The position numbers were made by a program, and so were the translations under genes. Of a DNA stretch of 64,000 nucleotides, positions 35,303 through 43,883 are shown piece by piece (position 1 is the stretch's first letter; every line of letters starts with the position of its first letter). The stretch spans positions 3,864,577 to 3,928,576 of the forward strand of contig OZ252048.1 in the NCBI GenBank assembly GCA_965247915.1, given 5' to 3'. The DNA is from JAKZRT01 sp965247915. GTDB taxonomy: Bacteria; Pseudomonadota; Alphaproteobacteria; Rhodobacterales; Rhodobacteraceae. The notes beneath the pieces were generated by a model. That model saw only the letters and a program-made list of their open reading frames with translations. It ran no database searches and was not told the origin of the DNA.

Positions 35303-36651
35303 TCTTTCAGCCCCGACGTTTTATGCAGCATCCAGTCGACCACAAAGTTGACCGCAACAGTCAGCAGGGCAATCGCACTTGCCGCCAACAGCGGTGCGGT
35401 GGCCACTTGCGGCGCGAAAGCGGCAAAGTTGATGAACTGCGCCAGATCGCGGACCATGGTGCCCCAGTCAGCCAGCGGCGGCTGGATGCCAACGCCCAGA
35501 AACGAAAGCGAGGCGATGGTCAGGAACACAAAGCAGAACCGCAGGCCAAATTCGGCCAGCAGCGGGGCGGTGGCGTTGGGCAGGATCTCGCGGAAGATCA
35601 GATAACCCAGCCCCTCGCCCCTGAGCTTGGCGGCTTCGATGTAATCCATGACCACAATCGACGTACCCACGGCGCGCGCCAGGCGGAACACGCGGGTGCT
35701 GTCGATCACCGCGATAATGACCACCATGAAGACCGTCAGCGGGATGCCCAGGGTCGGCGCCCAAACGCTGGCAATGGTCATCAGCAACAGCGCAAAGATC
35801 AAAGCAGGGATCGCCATCAGCACATCAACCGCGCGGCTGAGAAGCTGGTCCAGCCATCCGCCCAGTGTCGCGGCCAGAAACCCGAGCGTCCCGCCAAGGA
35901 AAAATGCCAGACAGGTCGTCGCGAAAGCGATGCCCACGGTGTTCTGCGCGCCATAGATCAGGCGGCTGAGAATATCACGCCCGATCTGATCGGTGCCCAG
36001 CGGAAATGCCGGATCGCCGCCCATCGCCGGATTTCCGCCCGGCACCAGATTGGCTTTGGCAAAAATTTCCTCCTGCCCGTGCGGCGCAAGCGGGCCGACG
36101 AAATACATCAGGACGAAAATCGCGAGCACGGAAAAAACGATCCAGATGATCGACTTGGCTGCATCGGGCACAAGATTAGTGCGTACATAAATGCACAGCG
36201 GCGCCCCGATCACTGCCAGCCCGATAATTGTCGTGGCCGATACTTGCCCCGCAAAAATCGCGAGAAAAGCGTAAAACACAATCACGATGATCCCGAATGC
36301 CGCCGTCAGCGGCATGGATCGGAACAGCTTTTTGCTGCCGTTCGAGCCGACGTACATTCCAAACAACCGTGTGTAATAGGCAAGGATCGAGAATCCGACG
36401 AACCCTTCCAGCGCAACGCGGAAGAAAAAGAACTTTTTGGCGATGTCCGGGTCAGAAGTGCGGGCAACGTAATAGGTCCAGACGACCCAGATCAAAAGCG
36501 CGGCGCCCAGCACATAGCCAAAGGCGATGCCAAAAGACATGTCGCGATATTTGGGCGCGTTTCCGGTCACCCTCTGGCCTGCCAGACGGAACACCCAGGC
36601 AAGGCCAGACAGCACAACCAGCCAGATGATAATCTGAAAAATCATGCTCAT
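35299..36651 (-). CDS. Peptide ABC importer permease (DppC type) with extended N-terminus
   Basis: The C-terminal ~280 residues are a DppC-type permease: FPLGTDQIGRDILSRLIYGA, the EAA loop EAAKLRGEGLGYLIFREILPN (about residues 340-360), and LRFCFVFLTIASLSFLGVG. The N-terminal ~170 residues are extra, with about five hydrophobic segments (such as FQIIIWLVVLSGLAWVF and AAFGIIVIVFYAFLAIF) before a GPLAPHGQEE stretch that normally follows the first membrane span. Usual DppC length is about 300, against 450 here. It overlaps the upstream permease by ATGA. Confidence 0.9.
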   Translation of the reverse strand: MSMIFQIIIWLVVLSGLAWVFRLAGQRVTGNAPKYRDMSFGIAFGYVLGAALLIWVVWTYYVARTSDPDIAKKFFFFRVALEGFVGFSILAYYTRLFGMYVGSNGSKKLFRSMPLTAAFGIIVIVFYAFLAIFAGQVSATTIIGLAVIGAPLCIYVRTNLVPDAAKSIIWIVFSVLAIFVLMYFVGPLAPHGQEEIFAKANLVPGGNPAMGGDPAFPLGTDQIGRDILSRLIYGAQNTVGIAFATTCLAFFLGGTLGFLAATLGGWLDQLLSRAVDVLMAIPALIFALLLMTIASVWAPTLGIPLTVFMVVIIAVIDSTRVFRLARAVGTSIVVMDYIEAAKLRGEGLGYLIFREILPNATAPLLAEFGLRFCFVFLTIASLSFLGVGIQPPLADWGTMVRDLAQFINFAAFAPQVATAPLLAASAIALLTVAVNFVVDWMLHKTSGLKE

Positions 36652-37637
36652 TTCGGGTGCCTCAGACGTGGGTTCGAGATGATCGACAGAATATCCGCCG
36701 TCAGGTTCAGCAGGATAAAGGCCGCGGCGAAGATCAAACAGCAGGCCTGGACCACCGGAATGTCCCTGATCTTGACGCTATCGACGAAAAGCTGACCGAT
36801 GCCCGGATAGACAAAGACAACTTCGACCACGACAACGCCGGTGATCAGATAGGCCAGATTCAGCGCGATCACATTGATAATCGGCGCCAGCGCATTGGGC
36901 AACGCGTGAACAACGATCACCCGCATCGGGTTCAGCCCCTTCAGCCGCGCCATCTCGATGTAGGCCGAGGCCAGCAGATTGATAATCGCGGCGCGGGTCA
37001 TGCGCATCATGTGCGCCATCACGACCAGCGTCAGGGTCAACGCCGGCAACAGCGTTTTCTCCAGACGCGCCGAAAAACTCATCCCCTCGAATATGTTCGA
37101 AAGGCTGGGCAGAATGGGATTCAGAACCGCCAGGAACAGGATCAGGATATAGGCCAGAAAAAATTCGGGGCTCGAGATCGAACTGAGCGTGAAAATGTTG
37201 GTGGCGCGGTCAAAAACCGAATTCCGGTAGAGCGCCGCCAGGATACCAAGTATCAGGGACACCGGCACCGCGATCGACGCCGTTACGGTTGCCAGGAACA
37301 TTGTATTTGCGAAACGCGGCGCGATCTGCTCGGCTACAGTTTTCAACTGATCGCCGCCCAGGTTCGATTGGAAATTCAACTGCGCAAAGCTGATGCCCAG
37401 ATCACCCGTCACCATGCCACCAAGCCAGGTGAAATAGCGCGTGAAAATTGGCTGGTCCAAGCCCAGATCGCGCCGAATCGACTCGATCGCTTCGGGCGTC
37501 GCCCCCTGACCGAGAATCGCTTGCGCAAAATCTCCGGGCAATGCGTTGACGGCGATAAATATGACAATCGACACGACTAAAAGGGTGATCGCGCCTAAAA
37601 CAAGACGCTGCCCGATGATCCTTAGAATTGAATCCAA
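36648..37637 (-). CDS. Peptide ABC importer permease (DppB type)
   Basis: A 329-residue inner-membrane permease with six predicted spans. DppB features: RIIGQRLVLGAITLLVVSIV, LPGDFAQAILGQGATPEAIE, LGLDQPIFTRYFTWLGG and the EAA loop MARLKGLNPMRVIVVHALPNA. The start is TTG at 37637 (TTGGATTCAATTC), with a GGGGGCG stretch about ten bases ahead; no ATG is available. First gene of the four-gene operon, so its promoter should lie in the 100 bases before it; none is obvious. Confidence 0.9.
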   Translation of the reverse strand: MDSILRIIGQRLVLGAITLLVVSIVIFIAVNALPGDFAQAILGQGATPEAIESIRRDLGLDQPIFTRYFTWLGGMVTGDLGISFAQLNFQSNLGGDQLKTVAEQIAPRFANTMFLATVTASIAVPVSLILGILAALYRNSVFDRATNIFTLSSISSPEFFLAYILILFLAVLNPILPSLSNIFEGMSFSARLEKTLLPALTLTLVVMAHMMRMTRAAIINLLASAYIEMARLKGLNPMRVIVVHALPNALAPIINVIALNLAYLITGVVVVEVVFVYPGIGQLFVDSVKIRDIPVVQACCLIFAAAFILLNLTADILSIISNPRLRHPK

Positions 37638-37737
37638 TGTCCCGCGCGCCCCCAGCTTCCCCTGTCCAGTGCAGGTTAGCGGCGAAATTCATTGTGTAAA
37701 CCCCTGATGAAGTTCGCTAACGCGGCGTTCGGTTCTA

Positions 37738-38706
37738 TCAGGCGGGGCGCAAGACGTCCGTGATCGCCAGCAGCTGCGCCGAAATTCCCGGCTCGCTCAA
37801 CGCATGTCCGGCGCCCGGAATGATTTTCAGATCGGCCTTTTCCCAGGCGCCCGCCAGCCTCCAGGCTGATGACGGCGGGCAGATGATGTCTTCTCGGCCC
37901 TGCACAATATGGCCGGGAATATCGCGCAATGCGTCCGCGTTGCGGATGATCCAGTCGTCGCCGTCAAGCCACCCGAGATGGGTAAAAAAATGGTTCTCGA
38001 GCCGCGCAAACGCGCGCGCGTAATCGGCCGGGGCCGAAACCGCGCGACCCGCCGTGGCCGCCGAGGCCAGAGCGTTTTCCCACCCAGCCCAGGCGCGGGC
38101 AAAGCAGACCTCGACCGGCTGGTCGCCCGAGAACAACCGCCGCGCGTAGGCCGCGATCAGATCGTGGCGTTCGTCTGCGGGGATCGGGCCGGTGAACCGT
38201 GCCCAGACCTGCGGCCAAAACGCCCCGGCGCCGCCGCCGTAAAACCACCGAAGCTCGGCCCGTGTCATCAAGAAAACGCCGCGCAGCACCAGGCGCACGG
38301 CCCGGTCCGGGTGGGTGATGGCATAGATCAGCGCCAGCGTCGCGCCCCAGCTGCCGCCGAAAATGATCCAGCGCTCGATGCCAAGCGCGCAGCGAATGGC
38401 CTCGATATCGCGGACCAGATGCCAGGTCGTGTTATCGTCCACGCTGGCGTGCGGCCGCGACCGGCCACAGCCGCGCTGATCGAACAGCACCACCCGGTAG
38501 ACCTTGGGGTCGAAATAGCGCCGCATCGCCGGCGACATGCCGCCGCCTGGTCCGCCGTGCAGCACCAGAATTGGAACGCCGCCCCGCGCGCCGCACTCTT
38601 CGACATAAATCCGGTGGCCGTCGCCCACGTCCATCATGCGCCGGTCGAAGGGTTCGATAGGGGGATAAAGGCGGGTCCCCGAGGTTTGGCCTGCTGACTT
38701 GTCCAT
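37738..38706 (-). CDS. pip: Proline iminopeptidase (alpha/beta hydrolase)
   Basis: Releases N-terminal proline from peptides. The 322-residue S33-family enzyme has the oxyanion motif HGGPGGGMSPAMRRYF, DQRGCGRS, the nucleophile Ser in FGGSWGATLALIYA (about residue 112), a late Asp in QGREDIICPP and the catalytic His in GAGHALSEPG. The start at 38706 (MDKSAGQ) follows GCAGGCGG; the longer frame to 38802 runs into the divergent ubiG. It neighbours a peptide importer operon, so peptide uptake and breakdown genes adjoin, although they are separate transcription units. Confidence 0.93.
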   Translation of the reverse strand: MDKSAGQTSGTRLYPPIEPFDRRMMDVGDGHRIYVEECGARGGVPILVLHGGPGGGMSPAMRRYFDPKVYRVVLFDQRGCGRSRPHASVDDNTTWHLVRDIEAIRCALGIERWIIFGGSWGATLALIYAITHPDRAVRLVLRGVFLMTRAELRWFYGGGAGAFWPQVWARFTGPIPADERHDLIAAYARRLFSGDQPVEVCFARAWAGWENALASAATAGRAVSAPADYARAFARLENHFFTHLGWLDGDDWIIRNADALRDIPGHIVQGREDIICPPSSAWRLAGAWEKADLKIIPGAGHALSEPGISAQLLAITDVLRPA

Positions 38707-38761
38707 CCGCCTGCTTATATAGAAAAGCGTAAGCGAGACAATTACCGGGGCCGGTGTGCCG

Positions 38762-39505
38762 ATGATCCGAAAGTCCACAATCGATCCCGTCGAAGTCGCC
38801 AAGTTTCAGGCGATGGCCGCCGAATGGTGGGACCCAATGGGCAAATTCCGGGCGCTGCATATGCTCAACCCCACCCGGCTGGATTATATCACCGCCCAGA
38901 TCGCCGGAGAATTTGGCCGTGACCTGGCTGCGAGCCTTCCCTTTGACGGGTTGCGCATTCTCGACATCGGCTGCGGCGGCGGGCTTTTGAGCGAACCGAT
39001 GGCGCGGCTGGGGGCCGATGTGGTCGGAGCCGATGCGGCGGCGGCGACCATTCCGGTTGCGCAAGCCCACGCCGAACAATCGGGCCTGACCATCGACTAT
39101 CGCCACACCAGCGCCGAAGCGCTGGCCGAGGCGGGCGAAGATTTCGACGCCATTCTGAACATGGAGGTTATCGAACATGTGGCCGCGCCGCCGGTGTTCC
39201 TGGCAGCCTGCCAGCGCCTTTTGCGCCCCGGCGGGCTGATGATCGCCTCGACGATCAACCGCAGCGCCAAAAGCTTTGCGGCCGCGATTGTCGGCGCTGA
39301 ATATATCATGCGCTGGCTGCCCAGGGGCACCCACGACTGGTCGAAGTTCATCACGCCCGAGGAATTTTACGCGCTGCTCTGCGATGCGGGTCTGACCCCG
39401 GTCGACCGCAAGGGCCTGGTCTTCAAGCCGCTCCTCGCGACTTGGGCGATCTCGGACCGCGATTTCACGGTCAATTACGTGACCGCCAGCCGCAGGACCG
39501 CCTGA
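38762..39505 (+). CDS. ubiG: Ubiquinone biosynthesis O-methyltransferase
   Basis: A 247-residue SAM-dependent enzyme performing both O-methylations of the ubiquinone head group. EWWDPMGKFRALHMLNPTRLDYI is characteristic of UbiG; the SAM motif is LRILDIGCGGGLLSEPMARLG (about residues 60-80), then MEVIEHVAAPPVF and GGLMIASTINRSAKSF. The start is ATG at 38762; an in-frame GTG six bases earlier is an alternative. It is divergent from pip. The 186 bases after it lead into the IS110-family element. Confidence 0.95.
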   Translation: MIRKSTIDPVEVAKFQAMAAEWWDPMGKFRALHMLNPTRLDYITAQIAGEFGRDLAASLPFDGLRILDIGCGGGLLSEPMARLGADVVGADAAAATIPVAQAHAEQSGLTIDYRHTSAEALAEAGEDFDAILNMEVIEHVAAPPVFLAACQRLLRPGGLMIASTINRSAKSFAAAIVGAEYIMRWLPRGTHDWSKFITPEEFYALLCDAGLTPVDRKGLVFKPLLATWAISDRDFTVNYVTASRRTA

Positions 39506-39700
39506 CCTCTATCACATTTCGACAAATACTTATCTGTCCGCGGTCTGCTATTTTGTTGGCGGGCGGGAGGCCGGCAAATACTTGACCCGCTTTGAGGTCG
39601 TCTGGGAGCCGGGTCCCCAGCCCCTTGGGTAACCACCCAAACCGAACTGTTGACTGGCCCGGCGCTGTTGTCGCCAAGGCCGCAGATAAGGATGGATAAC
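39506..39700 (+). ncRNA. Non-coding left end of the IS110 element, candidate bridge RNA
   Basis: About 195 bases with no gene lie between ubiG and the transposase. They contain hairpin-forming stretches, notably TTGGGT-AACC-ACCCAA at 39625-39642, and others rich in G and C. IS110-family elements are known to express a structured guide (bridge/seek) RNA from such an end. The RNA itself is inferred from position and family, not from a recognised consensus, and the exact element end is unknown. Confidence 0.3.
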
Positions 39701-40660
39701 GTGACCTTAACACCTTACTTCGCGGGATGCGACATTTCGCGGGACGGCCTGGACATTTGCCTGTTGCAGGGCGACAGCGAGCGTCATTTCAGTTTGCCGA
39801 ACACGCCGCAGGGCCATGCGATGCTGCTTGAGAAGTTGGCCGGAACATCGCCTGAGCTCGTCGTTCTGGAGGCCAGTGGCGGCTATGAATCGGCGCTGTA
39901 TGAGGCCCTTCAGGGCGCCGGAGTTCCGGTGGCGCGGCTGCTGCCCCAGCGGGTCCGGCAATTCGCCTATGCAGGCGGGCAACTGGCCAAGACCGACCGG
40001 ATCGATGCCTATATTCTGGCGCTGTTCGGCCAGCGGATGCGCCCCGCACCAAGCCTCGATGAGCCAGCAGGTCAGCGCTACATCAAGGCTTTGACCACGC
40101 GACGGCGGGCGCTTCTGACCCGCCGCATTGCCGAAAAATGCCAGCTCAAACAAGCCGCGTTTGAAGATATCCGCGCCATGATCCGCCACGCACTGACCCG
40201 GTTGGAGGCCGATATCAGGGCGCTGGACGCGCAGATCAATGCCCTGATCGAAGCGGACACGGCCTGGCGCAATCGCGCCCGCCGCCTGACCAGCCTTCCC
40301 GGGATCGGGGCGGTCACCAGTGCGGCGATGATTGCCGGGCTTCCCGAGCTCGGCCGCGTCACACGCGGGGAAATCGCCGCTCTGGTCGGCGTGGCACCGT
40401 TCGCGCGGCAAAGCGGTCGCTGGCGTGGCAAACGGGTGTGCCGCGGCGGGCGAAAAGACCTGCGAAATACCCTCTACATGGCGGCGCTGTCGGCGACACG
40501 CGCCAAAAGAACCCCGTTCTCTGCCCTCTACCAGCGGCTCGTCGATGCAGGAAAACCACCCAAACTGGCCATCACCGCCGTCATGCGAAAAATGGTCGTT
40601 ACCCTGAATGCAATGGAACGCGATCAGAAATTCTACGCAATATAAACACTGTTGCTCCTG
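39530..40660 (+). mobile_element. IS110-family insertion sequence (ends approximate)
   Basis: Recognised from its transposase and the non-coding stretch ahead of it. IS110-type elements lack clear inverted repeats and usually make no target duplication, so neither end can be placed from one copy; the coordinates are a bracket between ubiG and marR, not measured boundaries. No neighbouring gene is visibly broken. Confidence 0.5.
39701..40645 (+). CDS. IS110-family transposase (DEDD type)
   Basis: A 314-residue recombinase. The N-terminal RuvC-like DEDD domain shows YFAGCDISRDGLDICL (first Asp), LVVLEASGGYESALY (Glu) and KTDRIDAYILALFG (Asp pair). A coiled region follows, then the C-terminal Tnp_20 domain: LTSLPGIGAVTSAAMIAGLPE and VGVAPFARQSGRWRGKR, whose Ser (RQSG) is the proposed nucleophile. 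The GTG at 39701 is chosen because AAGGATGG stands at normal distance; an ATG nine bases earlier is possible. The frame is intact, so the element may be mobile. Confidence 0.92.
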   Translation: MTLTPYFAGCDISRDGLDICLLQGDSERHFSLPNTPQGHAMLLEKLAGTSPELVVLEASGGYESALYEALQGAGVPVARLLPQRVRQFAYAGGQLAKTDRIDAYILALFGQRMRPAPSLDEPAGQRYIKALTTRRRALLTRRIAEKCQLKQAAFEDIRAMIRHALTRLEADIRALDAQINALIEADTAWRNRARRLTSLPGIGAVTSAAMIAGLPELGRVTRGEIAALVGVAPFARQSGRWRGKRVCRGGRKDLRNTLYMAALSATRAKRTPFSALYQRLVDAGKPPKLAITAVMRKMVVTLNAMERDQKFYAI

Positions 40661-40723
40661 GGGGGTGCGGGGGGGGTTGGCCCCCGCTCGGCGACGCGCA
40701 CCAGCGCGGCGCAAATGCAGTAT

Positions 40724-41164
40724 CTAGTCGCCCGCCATCTTCTCGCGCAACTGCCGCAACACCGGCACCGCCGCGCGGACTTTTTCGCGTCCGATCTTGT
40801 CCATCGCGCCCGCCAGATGCGGCATCACCGTCGCCAAAGCCGTGTCGCGGGCCGCGCGCCCGGCCGGGCTGATGACCACCAGCTTGCGCCGTGCATCGTC
40901 CCAGTCGGGGCGGATGTGAACATATCCCGCCGCCTCAAGCCGCCCAAGCGTGTTGGTCATCGCCCCGCGGGTCACGTGGAAGGTCTGGGCCAGCTGCGCC
41001 GGCGTCCGTTCGGCCATGAGATGCGCCAGGTGGTTCAGGACCACGAACTGCGACAGCTCCATGCCTTTCGGCAGCCCCCGGGCCAGCAGGGTCTTGGCCT
41101 GCTGATCCACGGCCAGAATTTCGGCGAAGAACGCCGTGGCCAGACTGTCCTCTTCCGTGGTCAT
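40724..41164 (-). CDS. MarR-family transcriptional regulator
   Basis: A 146-residue winged-helix regulator: LSQFVVLNHLAHLMAERTPAQ, then the recognition helix LAQTFHVTRGAMTNTLGRLEAAG and the wing YVHIRPDWDDARRKLVVISPAG, followed by a C-terminal dimerisation helix. Its ligand and targets cannot be read from the sequence. Its start overlaps the stop of the nitrilase-family gene by one base (TGATG), so it is the last gene of a grxC-upstream-type minus-strand cluster comF-grxC-nit-marR. Confidence 0.88.
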   Translation of the reverse strand: MTTEEDSLATAFFAEILAVDQQAKTLLARGLPKGMELSQFVVLNHLAHLMAERTPAQLAQTFHVTRGAMTNTLGRLEAAGYVHIRPDWDDARRKLVVISPAGRAARDTALATVMPHLAGAMDKIGREKVRAAVPVLRQLREKMAGD

Positions 41165-41994
41165 CAGGGTCCTTCAAACGGTCGGTCGTGGGTCAGCGCC
41201 GGGATGCGGGCGCGCGCGGAGATGATCTGGTCTGCATCTATATCCACCATGACGACACCGGGCAACTCGGCCGCGTCGGCCAGAACCTCTCCCCACGGGC
41301 TGACCGCCAGCGAATGCCCATGGGTGCGCCGCGCATTTGCGTGCCGGGTCTTATGCGTGCCGCATTGCGCGGGGGCCAGAATATAGGCCCCGCATTCGAT
41401 GGCGCGGGCGCGCAGCAGGGGCTCCCAATGGGTCGCACCAGTTACCGGCGAAAACGCCGACGGCACGGTGATCACCCCGGCGCCGGCCTTGGCCAGATGG
41501 CGGTAGAGCCCGGGAAAGCGAATATCATAGCAAATCGTCATGCCCAAAAGGCCGAACGGCATTTCGGCCACGATCGCCGTGTCCCCCGGGCGGTAGCCGG
41601 CGCTTTCGCGGTAGGTCTCGGACGCGCCGACCGCCACGTCAAACATGTGGATCTTGTCGTATCGCGCTCTGATATCGCCCGCGGGACCGATCAGGATTGA
41701 CCGGTTGGCAAAGCGCCGGTCCGGGTCGTCGGTCTTCAAGGCCAGAGACCCCAACAATATCCAGATGCCGCGTTTCGCGGCCAGATCGCGCAGCCCCGCC
41801 AGCACCGGATCGGCGTCTTCGGTGGTCAGCACGCGGCGCTGGTGCGCCCGGTCCAGCGATACGCAGTTGGTCACCTCTGGGGTCAGCACAAATTCCGCAC
41901 CGTCGCGCACCGCATCTTCGATCAGGAGTGCGACGGCACCCAGATTTTCGACCGGATCGTCGGAACTGCACAACTGAACCAGGGCGGCGCGCAT
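41164..41994 (-). CDS. Carbon-nitrogen hydrolase (Nit2/omega-amidase-like)
   Basis: A 276-residue nitrilase-superfamily amidase with the complete Glu-Lys-Cys triad: Glu in FVLTPEVTNCV (about residue 42), Lys in RYDKIHMFDV (about 111) and Cys in GMTICYDIRFPGLYRHL (about 150). The sequence around them fits the Nit1/Nit2 branch (deaminated glutathione amidase or omega-amidase). Downstream of grxC by two bases and coupled to marR, which suits a glutathione-linked repair function, though the substrate is not proven. Confidence 0.88.
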   Translation of the reverse strand: MRAALVQLCSSDDPVENLGAVALLIEDAVRDGAEFVLTPEVTNCVSLDRAHQRRVLTTEDADPVLAGLRDLAAKRGIWILLGSLALKTDDPDRRFANRSILIGPAGDIRARYDKIHMFDVAVGASETYRESAGYRPGDTAIVAEMPFGLLGMTICYDIRFPGLYRHLAKAGAGVITVPSAFSPVTGATHWEPLLRARAIECGAYILAPAQCGTHKTRHANARRTHGHSLAVSPWGEVLADAAELPGVVMVDIDADQIISARARIPALTHDRPFEGP

Positions 41995-41996
41995 GG

Positions 41997-42254
41997 TCAG
42001 TTGGCCAAAAGCGGGTCCAGCCGCCCGGCCCGTTCCAGCGCTGCAAGATCGTCAAAGCCGCCCAGGTGGCTGCGTCCGAAAAAGATCTGCGGCACCGAAT
42101 GACGACCACCCGAACGTCCCATCATCTCGGACCAGCGGGCCGGTTGGTGGCTCAGGTCTATCCCGGAAAAACTCACGCCCTTCTGGGTCAAGCGCCGATT
42201 GGCCGCATGGCAATAGCCGCAAAAGCGCGTCGTATAAATCTCTACGGTCTGCAT
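41997..42254 (-). CDS. grxC: Glutaredoxin 3
   Basis: An 85-residue dithiol glutaredoxin that reduces disulfides with glutathione. The active site is CGYCHA (residues 12-17; classical CPYC has Pro, here Gly), followed by VEIYTTRFC at the N-terminus, the TVP-like turn HSVPQIFFG and the GG-containing SHLGGFDDLAAL that binds glutathione. Lies between comF and the nitrilase-family gene on the same strand. Confidence 0.95.
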   Translation of the reverse strand: MQTVEIYTTRFCGYCHAANRRLTQKGVSFSGIDLSHQPARWSEMMGRSGGRHSVPQIFFGRSHLGGFDDLAALERAGRLDPLLAN

Positions 42255-42295
42255 CGGTCCGGTGTTCTGTCTGGTGCCGGAACGATATAGGGCGC

Positions 42296-43014
42296 TTAGA
42301 AATCCTTGGCAACGCGCGCCAGCGTACCCGTGTCCACGCGCACAGCACCGGCCCGCGCCGCCGCCGCCGCCGCGGCCAGCGTCGCGCCTGAGGTCATCAC
42401 ATCATCGACGATCAGAACCCGGCGGCCCGACAGCCGCTGCCCGCGCCGGATGTGCGGGACGATTGCCCCGGCCAGGGTGGCGAAGCGGTCGACAAACCTC
42501 ATCCCCTCCTGCGGCTTGGTCGCCCGCACCCGGATCAGCGCATCCGCGCAATAGCTGGCCCCGGTCAACTGCGCCACGGCGCGCGCCAGCAACGCGGCCT
42601 GATTGTACCTGCGCTTCAGCAGCCGGGACCAGTGCGCGGGCACCGGCACCACCATGTCGCCGGGACCGGTATCGACCCGGAGACGGTCGACCATCCACCG
42701 TGCCATCGGCGCGACCAGGTCGTGCCGATCACCGTGTTTCAGGGCCAGCACCAGCCGCCGTCCGGTCCGGTGATAAAGATACGCCGCCGCGCCGGTTTCC
42801 CAGGGCCGTGGGGTCAGAATGCAATCGTCACACAATGCGGTGTCGTCGCCCGGCGCCTCGCCCAACAGCGGACCGCCGCAAGTCAGGCAGGGGCCGCGCC
42901 GTCGATAAAGGTGATGTCGCCCCAACAGCCCGCGCACAGCCCGAATGCGCCTTCGACCAGCGCCTCGCAGGCCAGACATTGATTTGGGTAGATCATCCGC
43001 AGCGCGCTTTGCAT
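42296..43014 (-). pseudogene. comF: comF-type amidophosphoribosyltransferase homologue, frameshifted
   Basis: The ATG at 43014 opens MQSALRMIYPNQCLACEAL, and CAGCWGDITFIDGAA continues the N-terminal zinc-finger region, but this frame stops at a TGA near 42885. The homologous sequence resumes one base out of phase: PCLTCGGPLLGEAP, LCDDCIL, then PVPAHWSRLLKRRYNQAALLA and the PRPP-binding VLIVDDVMTSGATLAAAA. The total span (719 bases) is one base short of a multiple of three. One missing G in the GGGG run at 42890-42893 explains it. ComF acts in DNA uptake in competent bacteria and widely has unclear roles. Either a recent mutation or a sequencing error. Confidence 0.82.
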
Positions 43015-43055
43015 TGCCTGTCCAGCCAGTTAGAAGCCCGATGATTGAGGAGCCG

Positions 43056-43883
43056 ATGTCAGACCCGCCCCCCGAACTTTTTGACCGCCCCGCCCTAGCC
43101 CGGCACCGCGCCCGCGCTGCCCGCGCGCCAGCGCTGTTTCTGCACGAGGCGGCGGCGGCTGAGATCAAGGAGAGGCTGAAAGAGGTTAACAGACGCTTTA
43201 CGGACGCCACCGTGGTCGCGCCGTTCTCGCAGATCTGGGGCGAATTTGGCCAGGTGGCCGCCGATGCCGAGGTTCTGGACCTGGCGCTTGGGCGATATGA
43301 CTTAATCATCCACGCGCTGGCGCTGCATTGGTCGGGCGATCCGGTTGGCCAGTTGATCCAGTGTCGCCGCGCGCTGCGCTCCGATGGCCTGTGCATTGCG
43401 GTGCTTTTTGGCGGCCAGACCCTGCACGAGCTGCGCACCGCGCTGGCCGAGGCCGAAACCGGGCTAACCGGCGGGCTGTCGCCCCGTGTCGCACCAATGG
43501 GCGAAATTCGCGATCTGGGCGCGTTGTTGCAGCGCGCCGGTTTTGCCCTGCCGGTGGCCGACACGCTGACCACCACCGTCGAATACCGCGACTTGGCCCA
43601 TCTGGCGCGTGACCTGCGGGCGATGGGCGAAACCAATGCGCTGACTGGTCGGCTGCGCCGGTTCGGCAATCGGGCGCTTTTTGAGAGGGCCCAGACGATT
43701 TACGCCCGGACATATCCAGGCCGCGGCGGGCGCATCACGGCGACGTTCGAGATGATATTCCTTACCGGCTGGGCCCCCGGCCCGGACCAACCCAAATCGC
43801 TGCGGCCCGGATCGGCGCAAGCGCGGCTTGCCGACGCACTGGGCACCGCAGAAATAGACCCTAATAAGGCTTGGCACTCATGA
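43056..43883 (+). CDS. SAM-dependent methyltransferase (NDUFAF5/BioC-like)
   Basis: A 275-residue class I methyltransferase. The N-terminus has the FDRPALARHRARAA signature seen in alphaproteobacterial relatives of NDUFAF5; YDLIIHALALHWSGDPVGQL is the post-motif region, and RSDGLCIAVLFGGQTLHEL matches the motif after the SAM-binding fold. The start at 43056 (MSDPPPELF) follows GAGGAG; an ATG 15 bases earlier is less likely. It overlaps hemH by ATGA, so they are coupled. It is divergent from comF with 41 bases between starts. Confidence 0.82.
   Translation: MSDPPPELFDRPALARHRARAARAPALFLHEAAAAEIKERLKEVNRRFTDATVVAPFSQIWGEFGQVAADAEVLDLALGRYDLIIHALALHWSGDPVGQLIQCRRALRSDGLCIAVLFGGQTLHELRTALAEAETGLTGGLSPRVAPMGEIRDLGALLQRAGFALPVADTLTTTVEYRDLAHLARDLRAMGETNALTGRLRRFGNRALFERAQTIYARTYPGRGGRITATFEMIFLTGWAPGPDQPKSLRPGSAQARLADALGTAEIDPNKAWHS

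Noticed and set aside
40660..40700. G-rich stretch GGGGGGTGCGGGGGGGGTTGGCCCCC as a terminator or IS end.
   Set aside because: It can fold but has no T run, and without a second copy the IS110 end cannot be placed there.
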